Positions 54,542 to 64,000 of a DNA stretch of 64,000 bases are shown here, one piece after another. Each line of letters starts with the position of its first letter. Position 1 is the first letter of the stretch. A program made the translations under genes and the position numbers. The stretch is from Spiroplasma corruscae. GTDB lineage: Bacteria > Bacillota_I > Bacilli_A > Mycoplasmatales > Mycoplasmataceae. The notes under the pieces are model-generated. The model worked only from the letters and a program-made list of their open reading frames with translations, did not search any database and was not told the DNA's origin. The DNA is taken from contig NZ_CP022535.1 in assembly GCF_002237575.1 (NCBI RefSeq), positions 186,001-250,000 on the forward strand. Direction: 5' to 3'.

Positions 54542-55320
54542 TGAAAAAAGATTTTACAAATAATAATGTAAACTTTATTGATTTACGTAACTCAAGAGTT
54601 GAAAAAGTTGAAATTACAACTGAAGATGAATATTTAATATATTTAGAAGAAATTAATAATAATATCAATTTTAATTTTAAAGAAGATATTGTGGTAAAAG
54701 TAACGTTAGTTTTCTTTAATTCTAATAAGAAAATCAATAATATTAACTATAATATTAATTTTAATTTAGAATACAGTACTAAATTAAATCTTTATATTGC
54801 AAATCTTGGTAACTATAATGTTAATGAAGTTTTAAAAATTAACTTATTAAAAGAATATGCTAGAGTAGAATTCTATTCAGCGACAATTGTTAATAAAGAT
54901 TTTGACAAGAACACAGTTGTTCAAGTTGAACATTTAGCAAGAAATACTTATTCAAATATAAAAGTATATTATGTATTAAAAGATACTTCAAAAGGATTTG
55001 TAAGATGTATTAGTAACATATTAAAAGGTTCATCAGGGTCTGAAGCACATCAAGAACTAAGGTTATTATTATTAGATGAAAAAGTAAAAGCAAACTCTGA
55101 TCCAGTTTTATTAATTGATGAGAACGATATTGTTGCAAGTCATGCTAATGCAATTGGTATGCTAGACCCAGACCAAGTATTTTATTTATTATCAAGAGGT
55201 TTAGATAAATCATCTGCTCAAGAGTTAATAATAAATGGTTACTTTACACCAATATTTAATAATATTAGTAATGAAGAGCTGAATAACAAATTATGAGAAG
55301 TTTTAAAAGGAATGATTTAA
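54541..55320 (+). CDS. sufD: SufD-like Fe-S assembly protein, short form
   Basis: 259 residues, far below the ~430 of Bacillus SufD. The C-terminal beta-helix and helical end are recognisable: LRLLLLDEKVKANSDPVLLIDENDIVASHANAIGMLDPDQVFYLLSRGLDKSSAQELIINGYFTPI, equal to the SufB/SufD HxxxxG...YLxSRG motif. The N-terminal part (~100 residues) is strand-rich but poorly conserved. In SufBC2D, SufD pairs with SufB. Position between sufC and sufS supports the call. ATG and TAA overlap both neighbours. Confidence 0.9.
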
Positions 55321-56534
55321 TGAACTACAAAAACCTTTTCTCTTATTTCAAGAATAACGTAGAAGAAATATATTTTGATTCTGCTGCAACTTCAATAAAG
55401 TTCGACGAAGTTATCAAAGCACAATCCGAGTATGATTTAATTTATGCTGCAAACGCACATAACAATTTATTTAAAAACGCTTTTTTATCTAATCAAATGA
55501 TTATTGATACAAGGATTAAAATAAAAAATTTTATTAATGCTACAGATGAAAAAGAAGTAATTTTTACAAGCGGCACTACTTATTCACTAAATCAGCTAGC
55601 CTTTGGTCTAAAACCATATATAAAGGAAAATGATGAAATATTATTAACAGAACTTGAACATTCTTCAAATTTGTTACCTTGAATGGTTGTTGCCAAAGAA
55701 AAGAAAGCACAGATAAAATATTTAGCACTAAATAATGATTATAGTATTGATGAAACAAATTTAATTAATCAACTTAATAAGAATGTTAAGGTTATAAGTT
55801 TTGCGGTTAATTCTAACACGCTTGCTATAAAAAATAATGTTGAAAGAATTGTAGAAGTAGTTAAAACATATAATAAAAATATTTTAGTAATATTAGATTT
55901 AGCACAATCAATAATACATTGTAAAACAGATGTTGCTAATTGAAATGTTGACGCCATAGCATTTTCAACACATAAAATGTTTGGACCATTTGGATTAGGT
56001 GTACTATGAGCTAAAAAAGATCTATTAAATAGTATAGAACCATTATTGTATGGTGGTGGAAATAATATTGATATAAAAAAAAATGATTATAAATTAGCAC
56101 AAATACCAGAAAAGTTTGAAAGTGGAACTTTAAATTTAAGTGCAATATATGCCTTCAATAAATGTTTAGATATAATTAATGAAATTGGTTTAGATAACTT
56201 AATTGAGTATCCTAAAACATTGAAAGATTACTTTAGAAATAATATAAACGATATTATTAAATCAAAGTTTAAGTTTTATAATTTAGAAAATGAAGAACCT
56301 ATTATTCTATTTAATTTAATTAATGTTAATTCACAAGATTTTGGCGCTTTTCTAAATAAAAAATACAATATTTCAGTAAGGGTTGGTAAACATTGTGCTA
56401 GATTAACAACAAATGTTATTGGAGCACATTCAACAATTAGAATAAGTCTTTCAATATATAATACAAAAGAGGATATTGACATACTTATTAAAGCATTATT
56501 GGATTATGATAGTTGAATCGAAGAAATGATATAG
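55320..56534 (+). CDS. sufS: Cysteine desulfurase SufS
   Basis: 404 residues, PLP-dependent class-V aminotransferase fold; removes sulfur from Cys for Fe-S clusters. PLP site: FSTHKMFGPFGLGVLW with Lys219. Substrate contacts: FDSAATSIKFDEVI, FTSGTTYSLNQLAFG, LLTELEHSSNLLPW, LDLAQSIIHCKTDV. Active-site Cys: RVGKHCAR (C359). Overlaps the sufD stop (TAATG); sufU follows 13 nt later. Confidence 0.97.
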
Positions 56535-56547
56535 TTAGGATAAAAAA

Positions 56548-56985
56548 ATGATTGATAAAAATGACAAAATATTGTTAAGACAAATTATCATGGAACACTA
56601 CACAGAACCAGATAATAAAAAATTGATTAATGATAGCAATTCCATAATACAAAAGCAAGATTCTCCAACTTGTAGTGATGAAATTGATGTGCAAATCCTA
56701 TTTAACAACGATTTAATTATCAATTGTCGATTTGATGGCACTGCCTGCGCAATCGCAACTGCTGCAGCTGATATTTTATGCAATGGGTTAAAAAATCTTA
56801 ATCTTAAAAAATCATTGGAATATTTAAATAATTACCATAGTTTAATAACCGGAGAGAAATATGATGAATCATTATTAGAAGAATTAATAGTTTTTTCTGA
56901 CATATTTAAACAAGGAAATAGGTTAAATTGTGCTTTATTAGCAGCTGATGGTTTTAAAAAAATAATAATGAATGAGGTTAAATAA
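56548..56985 (+). CDS. sufU: SufU zinc-dependent sulfurtransferase
   Basis: 145 residues, IscU-like fold. Zinc/sulfur ligands: SPTCSDEIDVQI (C42, D44), FDGTACAIATAAADIL (C67) and NRLNCALLAADG (third Cys). In Gram-positives SufU accepts the persulfide from SufS. The 18-20-residue insertion that marks SufU versus IscU is present between the second and third Cys. Coupled to sufB by the overlap TAATG. Confidence 0.95.
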   Translation: MIDKNDKILLRQIIMEHYTEPDNKKLINDSNSIIQKQDSPTCSDEIDVQILFNNDLIINCRFDGTACAIATAAADILCNGLKNLNLKKSLEYLNNYHSLITGEKYDESLLEELIVFSDIFKQGNRLNCALLAADGFKKIIMNEVK

Positions 56986-58397
56986 TGAAAAAATTAAAAC
57001 AAGAAAAAGAAATAAAAGAAATTTCAAATTATAAATATGGATTTAATGAAGGGGAGCTTTCTTCTTTTAAAGTGGAAAAAGGAATCAACAAAGAAATAGT
57101 TACACAAATTTCTAAGTATAAAAACGAACCCCAATGAATGTTGGATTATCGTCTAAAAAGCTTAGAGCTGTTTGATAATTTTGATCAACCTAGTTTTGGA
57201 CCTGATTTAAGTTGAATTAATTTTAATGATTACTATTACTATACAGAGGGTAGTGAAAATATTTCAAATAATTGAGACGATGTTCCTGCAAATATTAAAA
57301 AAACATTTGAAAGACTTGGTATTCCAGAAGCCGAAAAAGAATTTTTACTTGGAATAAATGCGCAATGAGATGCTAAGCCGGTCTATGAAAACTTAAATAA
57401 AGAATTAATTAGTCAAGGTGTTATATTCACTGATTGTGATACAGCACTAAAAAAATATCCAGAAATATTTAAGAAGTATTTTGGTACTTTAGTAAAAAAT
57501 GATGATAATAAATATGCAGCTCTTAACTCAACAGTCTGAAGTGGAGGTACCTTTATATATGTACCAAGTGGAGTAAAATTATCAAAACCATTGCAGGCCT
57601 ATTTTAGAATTAACTATCAACTATCTGGACAATTTGAGAGAACTTTAATAATAGTCGAAGATGACGCTCAATTGCATTACATAGAAGGGTGTACAGCACC
57701 AGTTTATTCAAAGAATAATTTACATGCAGCAATAGTTGAAATATTTGTAGGAAAGAGATCTAGTGTTAGATATACAACTGTGCAAAATTGAAGTGATAAT
57801 GTATTAAACTTAGTTACAAAAAGAAGTTTAGTAGATGATGATGGAAGAATGGAATGAATTGACGGTAATATTGGGTCAAAAATTAATATGAAATACCCGT
57901 CTTGTATTTTAAAAGGTAATCGGTCACAAGGAGATACCATTTCAATTGCAGTAGCAAAAAACGGCGTTTATCAAGATGCTGGAAGCAAAATGATTCATTT
58001 AGGAAAAGATACAAAATCTAAAATAGTTTCTAAATCAATAACCTTTCAAGGAGGAACAGCAAATTACAGAGGTTTAGCATACATTGGACCAGATGCAATT
58101 AATTCAAAGGCTAGAGTAGAGTGTGATACTTTAATTTTAGATAATAAATCACATTCTGATACAATACCACAAAACAAAGTACATAATAATAAATCACAAA
58201 TAGAACATGAAGCTACTGTATCAAAAGTTAGTGAAGAACAATTATTTTATCTAATGTCTAGGGGTTTAACAGAACAACAAGCATTAGAAATTATAGTAAT
58301 GGGATTTTTAGAGCCATTTACAAAGGAATTACCATTGGAGTATGCTGTGGAATTAAATCAATTAATTAAAATGGATATGGAAGGTTCCGTAGGATAA
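56985..58397 (+). CDS. sufB: Fe-S assembly protein SufB
   Basis: 470 residues, full length. Family marks: [18 protein letters not shown] near the start; [44 protein letters not shown] with the conserved Cys; [43 protein letters not shown]. Scaffold on which clusters form together with SufC and SufD. Last gene of the suf operon. TGA-Trp codons at e.g. 57136 and 57214. Confidence 0.98.
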
Positions 58398-58687
58398 ATA
58401 TTATATAAAATAGAATTAATATTTAAAGTAATATTATTATTAAATTAGTTATTAAGAATGTTAAATTGGAATTTAATTTTAAAAAAATAATGGCGGAGAC
58501 TAAAAGAAAAAGTGCTTCGTCATTTTTAATATTAAAATGATTTTTTTATAAGGTAGTTATGTAATTATTAAAAAGTAGTTGGTTATCATCACATGATTAA
58601 AGAAGTCTAATGTATACTATTGAACTAAACCCCTTATGTAATTTTTATATAATAGATTTTTTTACGTGAATAAATCATTTAAATACA
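58398..58687. other. Non-coding interval after sufB
   Basis: About 290 bp with no gene. It contains the suf terminator candidate (58489-58530) and otherwise AT-rich DNA with no recognised element. Confidence 0.55.
58489..58530 (+). terminator. Probable terminator of the suf operon
   Basis: AATGGCGGAG (58489-58498) pairs with CTTCGTCATT (58515-58524), including two G-U pairs, loop 16 nt, then a T-rich tract; flanking A-run/T-run extends the stem. It lies 90 nt after sufB. Confidence 0.65.
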
Positions 58688-58720
58688 AAAAAAACTCCAT
58701 ACTATATTTGCATGGAGGAA
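58688..58720 (-). terminator. Leftward terminator after the CxxC membrane protein
   Basis: On the minus strand CTCCAT and ATGGAG arms around an 11-nt loop are followed by T8. Confidence 0.8.
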
Positions 58721-58759
58721 GTATCGTATTTATTGTTCATTAATAAATAATTAATTTAC

Positions 58760-59224
58760 TTATTTAGATTTTTTCTTTTGCTCTTGAGTCATAACTTTTT
58801 CTACACCATCACATTTTTTACAATAAATTACTGTTAATTCATTTGAAAAAAATAATTTTGATGCTTTAAGAGAGAAGTTATTTACTTCTGGTAGTTTCTT
58901 TTTAGCTTTTTCAAAATATAGCATATAGTCTGTTGGTTGATATTTTCTTTTACAATTTAAACAAAGAATATGATTAATTTGGAATTTTAATACTATTGAT
59001 CTTACTTCTGCAATATATCACTCTGTGTCATTTTTTGGATATTCTTCTGAGAAATATTTGTCAAATGCGTCAGCTAATTCTCTTTCACCTGCGTCTGTTC
59101 ATTGTTTTTTATCATTATATTTTTTTACATAAATTGGTAGTATTACTAATGTTAAAAATGTAATTATTGTATTTAAACCTGTAAAAAACACTCCAATTAT
59201 AGAAACTAATAATGCTTCATTCAT
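58760..59224 (-). CDS. Small membrane protein with two CxxC pairs
   Basis: 154 residues. One or two N-terminal membrane helices (MNEALLVSIIGVFFTGLNTIITFLTLVILPIYV), then a soluble part with CLNCKRKYQ and, near the C-terminus, YCKKCDG: a typical zinc-ribbon or metal-binding pair of CxxC motifs separated by ~45 residues. It ends KKKSK. Ribosome site GAAGGA. Starts 24 nt after the Nfu gene on the same strand, suggesting a shared transcript. No known family recognised. Confidence 0.8.
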
Positions 59225-59248
59225 AAATTTCCTTCTTTCTTGAATCTT

Positions 59249-59488
59249 TTATAACACAATTTCTACACCATCAATATCATAGGGGAATTCCTCTATTAAT
59301 ATTGATTCTACACCTTCTTTAAAGGTAATTTCAGTTAATCCACAACCAACACAATTCCCTTTTAATCTAATATATACAATTTTATCTTTGATTGCAACAT
59401 ATTCCATATCACCACCATCTTGATTAATATAAACCTTTAATTGGTCTAATACATCTTGAACTTTTTTTTCTAAATTATTTTTTTCCAA
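59249..59488 (-). CDS. nfu: Nfu-type Fe-S scaffold (NifU C-terminal domain)
   Basis: 79 residues, a single NifU C-terminal domain. MEKNNLEKKVQDVLDQLKVYINQDGGDMEYVAI then the CxxC motif KGNCVGCGLTEITFKEGVE (C46, C49) that holds a 4Fe-4S cluster in a dimer. Passes clusters from SufBCD to target proteins. TTG start with GAGAGGA upstream. Divergent from the S1/pgi operon and only 0.85 kb beyond sufB on the opposite strand. Confidence 0.95.
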   Translation of the reverse strand: MEKNNLEKKVQDVLDQLKVYINQDGGDMEYVAIKDKIVYIRLKGNCVGCGLTEITFKEGVESILIEEFPYDIDGVEIVL

Positions 59489-59576
59489 AATTTATTCCTC
59501 TCTTAAAAAAAATTTCATTTATAACTAAAATTTTTATAAATTAAGTTTATAATTTTATTGTTAGGAGAGCAAGAAA

Positions 59577-59897
59577 ATGGTAGAAAAAGGACAAAAAATT
59601 ATTGCTAAAGTAACTGCTATTGTTAATTATGGAGCATTTTGCGAAATAATTGATGATGAACAACCAGTAAAAGGTTTAATCCATATTTCAGAAATATCAG
59701 ATTTTTATGTAAAAAGTATTTCAGATTATCTAGAAACTGGTATGGAATATGAAGTTCAAGTCATAGATTTTTTAGAAGATAAAAAACAAGTAAAACTTAG
59801 TTACAAAGCATTGAGACCAGAATTATTAAAAACAGAAGATTCTAAAATCAAAGAAACAACAAATGGTTTTGATAACTTAAAAAGAAGTGTAAAATAA
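59577..59897 (+). CDS. S1 RNA-binding domain protein (YugI/GSP13-like)
   Basis: 106 residues: one S1 domain (GQKIIAKVTAIVNYGAFCEIID...VKGLIHISEISDFYVKSISDYLETGMEYEVQVIDFLEDKKQVKLSYKALRPE) and a short charged tail. Similar single-S1 proteins (YugI, CvfD) bind RNA or ribosomes and affect stress responses. Ribosome site TTAGGAGAG; a TATAAT at 59548-59553 lies 23 nt upstream. Pgi follows 31 nt later without a terminator. Confidence 0.93.
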   Translation: MVEKGQKIIAKVTAIVNYGAFCEIIDDEQPVKGLIHISEISDFYVKSISDYLETGMEYEVQVIDFLEDKKQVKLSYKALRPELLKTEDSKIKETTNGFDNLKRSVK

Positions 59898-59928
59898 AGT
59901 TTATAAATTAAAAATATAGGAGATATAA

Positions 59929-61209
59929 ATGATTAAAATAAACCTTAAACATATCGAATTTGAAAGTGAAGTTAGCTCATTTGATATGAAACTAATTCAA
60001 GAATTAGAAGATAAAATTATTAATAAAACAGGTAAAGGATCAGATTTCTTAGGTTGATATAATTGACCTAATGATTATGATAAAAAAGAATATTCTTTAA
60101 TGCAAGAAACAGCAAAAGCATTAAGAAATGAAATCGAAGTTTTGCTTGTAATTGGTATTGGAGGAAGTTATTTAGGAGCGCGTGCTGCTGACAATATGAT
60201 TCGTGGTCTTTATAGTAAAGATAAAGTACAACTTATTTATGTTGGAAATACAATGTCATCAACTTATATAAATCAAGTATTAGAGTATGTATCTGATAAA
60301 GAATTTGGAATTGCAAATATTTCAAAATCTGGAACAACTACTGAACCAGGTATTTCATTTAGAGTATTTCAAAAAAAATTAGTTGAACTAAAAGGTAAAG
60401 AAGTAGCAAAACGAAGAATTGTAGCAATAACCGATAAAGCAAAAGGAGCTCTTAAAAGTTTAGCGACAAAAGAAGGTTATGCAACTTTTACTATTCCAGA
60501 TGACATTGGAGGAAGATTCTCAGTTTTTACTCCAGTTGGATTATTCCCATTAATGGTAGCTGGTGTTGATACAGATGCATTAATGAAAGGTTCTCAGAAA
60601 GCCTTTAATGACTTAAAGTCAATTAATAATGATGCTTATAAATATGCAATAACTAGATATTTATTAAATGTAAAATATAACTACAAAACTGAGTTTTTAA
60701 TTAGTTATGAATTACAAATGCAAATGTTTACTGAATGATGAAAGCAGTTATTTGGTGAATCAGAAGGTAAAGATAATAAAGGTTTATTACCTTCAAGTTG
60801 TATTTTCTCAACTGATTTACATTCATTAGGTCAATTTATTCAAGATGGAACAAAAAATGTTTTATTTGAAACTATCATAGATATTAAAAAACCACAAGTT
60901 GATTTAGAAGTTCCTAAGGATGATGAAGATTTAGACGGATTAAATTATTTAACAAGTAATTCGTTCCATGAAATAAATCAAACTGCACTTGAAGGGGTTA
61001 TTGAAGCCCATGTAAATACAGGTCAAGTTCCAAATATTATTTTAGAATTTGATAAAATGGATGCTGAAATGTTCGGTTATTCAATTTATTGATTTATGAG
61101 AGCTTGTGCAATAAGTGGGTATTTATTAGAAATTAACCCATTTGACCAACCAGGAGTTGAAGTTTATAAAAAAAATATGTTTAAGTTATTAAAAAAACCA
61201 GGTTATTAA
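59929..61209 (+). CDS. pgi: Glucose-6-phosphate isomerase
   Basis: 426 residues, the short Firmicute form. Glucose-6-P to fructose-6-P. Motifs: [71 protein letters not shown] and [20 protein letters not shown] site 8 nt upstream. TGA-Trp codons at 60057, 60066, 60738 and others. Shares a transcript with the S1-domain gene. Confidence 0.97.
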
Positions 61210-61213
61210 AAAT

Positions 61214-61240
61214 AAATCACTTTTAAAGTGATTTTTTTTA
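61214..61240 (+). terminator. Terminator after pgi
   Basis: Stem AAATCAC(TTT) / (AAA)GTGATTT followed by T7, 4 nt after the stop. Confidence 0.88.
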
Positions 61241-61258
61241 CAAATATTAGTTTAAAAT

Positions 61259-61267
61259 TGTTATAAT
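61259..61267 (+). promoter_or_regulatory. Extended -10 promoter for the 61291 membrane gene
   Basis: TGTTATAAT (TGnTATAAT) 24 nt before the ATG; no strong -35. Confidence 0.55.
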
Positions 61268-61290
61268 AACTTTAATAAGGAAGTTATTCA

Positions 61291-61935
61291 ATGTTTATTA
61301 TAAATAAAATTTTCAAATTAATTAAGATTTTAATACTTCCAACAATTGTATGTATAATTGCTTTTATTTTTATTAATAATGACAAATTATATGACAAAAA
61401 TAATTATAATTTAATCAATTGAATTACATTAATTGGAACTGAAATAATAAGAGTGAATGCTTTCTTAGTGTGTTTATTAATAATTATTTTTAATTTACAA
61501 AGCTTAAAAACCAATAAGATCTTTAATTTTGATCACTATGATTATGTAAAATGAAATCTTAACCAAATATTTGCTTTAACAATAACTTTTTTTTGATCTT
61601 ACACACAATATGATTTCGTATCAGAAAGAGTCATTTCAATGGATATATTTATAGTTTTATTTATAAGTATTTACTCTATATTATTTTTATTTAAACAAAC
61701 TATAAATTTAAAAACATTTATAAAGGGATTAACTTATCTTAAGGCTTTTTTATTTAAAATATTTTATTTAGTAAAATTGTTTGTTTGAAGTTTTATCAAT
61801 ATAATAAAAATTTTATTAAAAAAAATTAGAAAAGATTTTATTGAAAAACTCTGACTAATATCAAATTTTAATAATACTTCCAAAATTAAATTTAACACTA
61901 TCAATTATGGTGATAAATACAAACTAGTTAAATAA
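61291..61935 (+). CDS. Multi-pass membrane protein, unknown function
   Basis: 214 residues. ATG with AAGGAAG upstream. Hydrophobic spans near residues 7-28, 50-70, 88-105, 115-135 and 150-175, so four or five helices, separated by polar loops with Asn and Asp. The C-terminus is basic and hydrophilic (KKIRKDFIEKLWLI ... KYKLVK). TGA-Trp codons are used several times. No motif recognised; a single gene between the pgi terminator and the ABC genes. Confidence 0.75.
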
Positions 61936-62040
61936 TATCAAGGATATTTATGTCTATTAAACGTTTACATAAATAATTTTTTACGTACAAAAATAAAAAC
62001 TTAATATAATTTTGTTTTAAAAAAGAATGGAGAATACAAA

Positions 62041-63621
62041 ATGACAAAAATTACTAATAAATATTGGTATTTAATTTTTATTTACTCTCTAATTGCTTTG
62101 GTATCAAATGCTGGTTTAGTATATGGTGGAGTTCGATTATCGAATGTTCTAGAAGATGTCTTTAACAGTGATATGGATATGGCCATAAAAGATACTTTAA
62201 TAGTAATGGGAAGTTTTATAGTTGGAATTCTATTTTATTATTTTGCAGAAATAACAAGTGTTGGGATAACTAAAAAACTTAATGTAAGTTTAAAAATGTA
62301 TATAACTGCAAAAATTAATTCTTTATCAGATGAAGAATTTAGTAAATTTAAAAAAGGGGACTTTATTTCATGATATACAAATGATATTGAATCAATTGGT
62401 AATATGGTCTTTACAAGCGTATTTAATATATCTAGTGGAATATCTAGCGTAATTCTATCGACTTATGCAATATTTAGATTCCATTGAATTATTGGGTTAT
62501 CATTATTTGGAATTACATTATTAATGATTATATTACCTTCGATTTTTCAAGGTTTGGTATCAAAAAGAGCGCAAGTTATGTCTAAAAATCAAGAAGAGTT
62601 TTCAAATAGAGTTGAAAATTTATTAAATGGATATCGTTTATTTTCATACATTAATAAAAAAAGAGTTTTTAAACATTTGATTAAAAATAGTACATTAAAA
62701 GTTGAGAAATCAGTGGCTTCATATGGAAATGCTAAATCAACTCAACAATCAGTATTGTTTGCTTTAATGATAGCTAGCCAATTAATAATGATGTTTGTTT
62801 CAATTTTTCTGGCGTTAAATAATAAAACAGATAAAGGTACAATGTTATCTGTCGCAAATATATCTGGTACATTTTTCCAAGGAGTGAATGCTTTATTTGG
62901 TTCAATGTTCACAATTAGAGCTGGTGTGATGATATTTAAAAAATTTGTTTTTAAAAATACTCAAAACGAGTATGTATCAAAAAATATAAAGTTTAAAAAC
63001 TTAGAAGTTAAAAACTTAAAATATAAAATAAATAACAGTGTTGTATTTAATGAACTAAATCTTACTATCGAAGATAGTAAAAAATATTTAATTGTTGGTG
63101 AATCTGGTAGGGGTAAAACCACACTTTTGAAACTAGTATTTGGTTTAATAGATGATTATCAAGGAGATATTATATTAAATAATAATCTTAGTTATAAAGA
63201 ATTAGATAAAAACGATATAAAAGATATTATATTTTATATTCCTCAAGAAACTTTTATTTTTAATGATACTTTAAGAAATAATATAACTTTATTTGACGAT
63301 AGTATAAGTGATGAACAAATAATGGATGTAATTCAAAAAGTAAATTTAACAAAATGAATCAAAAAAAATAGTTTGGACACAATTATAAACAGTGAATTCA
63401 AAAACTTGTCAGCTGGAGAAATGCAAAGAGTTTCATTAGCTAGAGCATTAGTTTCAAATAAACAAGTTCTATTATTTGATGAATCAACAGCAAACTTAGA
63501 TGCTGAAAATAGAGGGTTAATTGAGAATCTATTTGGAAGTCTTAACAAAACAATTTTATTTATTTCTCATACAGCATTAGTCGAAAATAATAAAAACTTT
63601 TATCAAGTAATAAAAATATAA
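62041..63621 (+). CDS. ABC half-transporter (membrane domain + ATPase)
   Basis: 526 residues. N-terminal membrane domain (~320 residues) with six helices beginning KYWYLIFIYSLIALVSNAGLVYGG, then the nucleotide-binding domain: Walker A GESGRGKTT (353-361), Q-loop YIPQETFIFNDTLRNNITLF, signature LSAGEMQRVSLARALVS (LSAGE for LSGGQ), Walker B VLLFDESTANLDAEN, H-loop ISHTA. The ABC-B type with fused domains exports peptides, lipids or drugs as a dimer. Its stop overlaps the start of the next ATPase. Substrate unknown. Confidence 0.93.
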
Positions 63622-64000
63622 TGATTATATTAAAAAACATGAACAAAGAAATAGATAAAAAAAATATATTTGAAGATATTAGTTATAAATTTTTAGTTAA
63701 TAAATTTACAGCAATTGTTGGAAGTTCAGGTGTTGGTAAAACAACATTATTAAACATTATATCTGGATTAGATAAAGCAACCTCTGGTGAAGTTTTTGTT
63801 AATGGTTATTCAATAAGTAAACTTAAAGAACCTAAGATCACGAAGTTCAGAAGTGTGAATATTGCATACATTTTTAAAATTATAATTTAGTAGAATATTT
63901 AAATGTTATAGAGAATATATTATTAACATGCAATATCAATAAAGAAAAAGTTAATAAAGAGAAATTAGATAAGATATTAAATATATTAAATCTAAAAGAA
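63621..64000 (+). pseudogene. ABC transporter ATPase with a -1 frameshift, partial at the window edge
   Basis: Starts at ATG 63621 overlapping the half-transporter stop. Walker A AIVGSSGVGKTTLLN at about residues 32-46, then SGLDKATSGEVFVNGYSISK, normal for LolD/MacB-type ATPases. At 63873-63879 the frame reaches ...YIFK III stop (63888). The preceding F plus AAT TAT AAT TTA GTA in the -1 frame gives the expected FxNYNLVEYLNVIENILLTCNI and runs open to the window end. The Q-loop Gln codon (expected CAA) appears to have lost one base. Either a pseudogene, a rare frameshift or a sequence error. The ATPase plus an FtsX permease beyond the edge would be the usual pair. Confidence 0.8.

Noticed and set aside
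63868-63890. Programmed -1 frameshift in the second ABC ATPase
   Set aside because: The T TTT AAA context does not allow the A-site tRNA to re-pair after slipping (would meet TAA), and no downstream pseudoknot is obvious; a base loss or sequence error is simpler.

Overview
This is a chromosomal segment of a mollicute that reads UGA as tryptophan. In-frame TGA codons fall at conserved Trp positions in GapA, SmC, SufB, PstA and many others, so nearly every gene looks broken under the standard code and becomes full-length under code 4. The DNA is extremely AT-rich. Lipoproteins start with signals of the MKKLL...VVSCG type. A complete SUF operon, metK, a pst system and a PrkC/PrpC pair are present. 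Together these point to the Spiroplasma / Mesoplasma / Entomoplasma branch; no gene here settles the genus.

Layout. 1-6.2 kb: the 3' part of the replication-restart gene dnaB and a dnaI-like loader, then gap and pgk with their own terminators, an unknown beta-rich protein and a leftward membrane protein. 6.2-7.5 kb: a long gene-free stretch that looks like decayed DNA. 7.5-12.7 kb (leftward): an exported protein, an amino-acid permease coupled to ribonuclease J, and peptide deformylase. 12.7-20.5 kb (rightward): a compact housekeeping run, rsmD-gmk-rsmB and rlmN-prpC-prkC-rsgA-rpe-thiN, with overlapping or abutting genes. A leftward rpmB + tRNA-Leu follows. 21-29.5 kb: asp23-like, fakA-like, msrA, a 1,278-residue FtsX-type permease, a 71-residue protein with 13 cysteines, plsX and rnc. 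29.5-37.4 kb: smc, then pstS, a fused pstC-pstA, pstB and phoU. 38.4-43.7 kb: ftsY-ylxM-ymdB, an unknown protein, a catalytically dead alpha/beta hydrolase, metK and cutC. 43.9-53.7 kb: accessory and surface genes, namely a lipoprotein with a recent internal duplication, a degenerate dihydrolipoamide-acyltransferase-like protein, yhaM, a HIT hydrolase and two coupled large lipoproteins. 53.8-59.5 kb: sufC-sufD-sufS-sufU-sufB, and on the opposite strand an Nfu-type scaffold with a CxxC membrane protein. 59.5-64 kb: an S1-domain protein with pgi, a membrane protein, an ABC half-transporter and the start of a second ABC ATPase that carries a -1 frameshift.

The most unusual items are: the E2-like protein at 46.6-48.1 kb, which keeps both E2 folds but has lost the lipoyl lysine and the catalytic His/Asp; the Cys-rich mini-protein with CxxC periodicity behind an orphan FtsX permease; and the alpha/beta hydrolase-like gene, whose Shine-Dalgarno is separated from its start by a perfect 11-bp hairpin that would restore normal spacing if folded. 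No CRISPR array, insertion sequence, prophage or rRNA was recognised.
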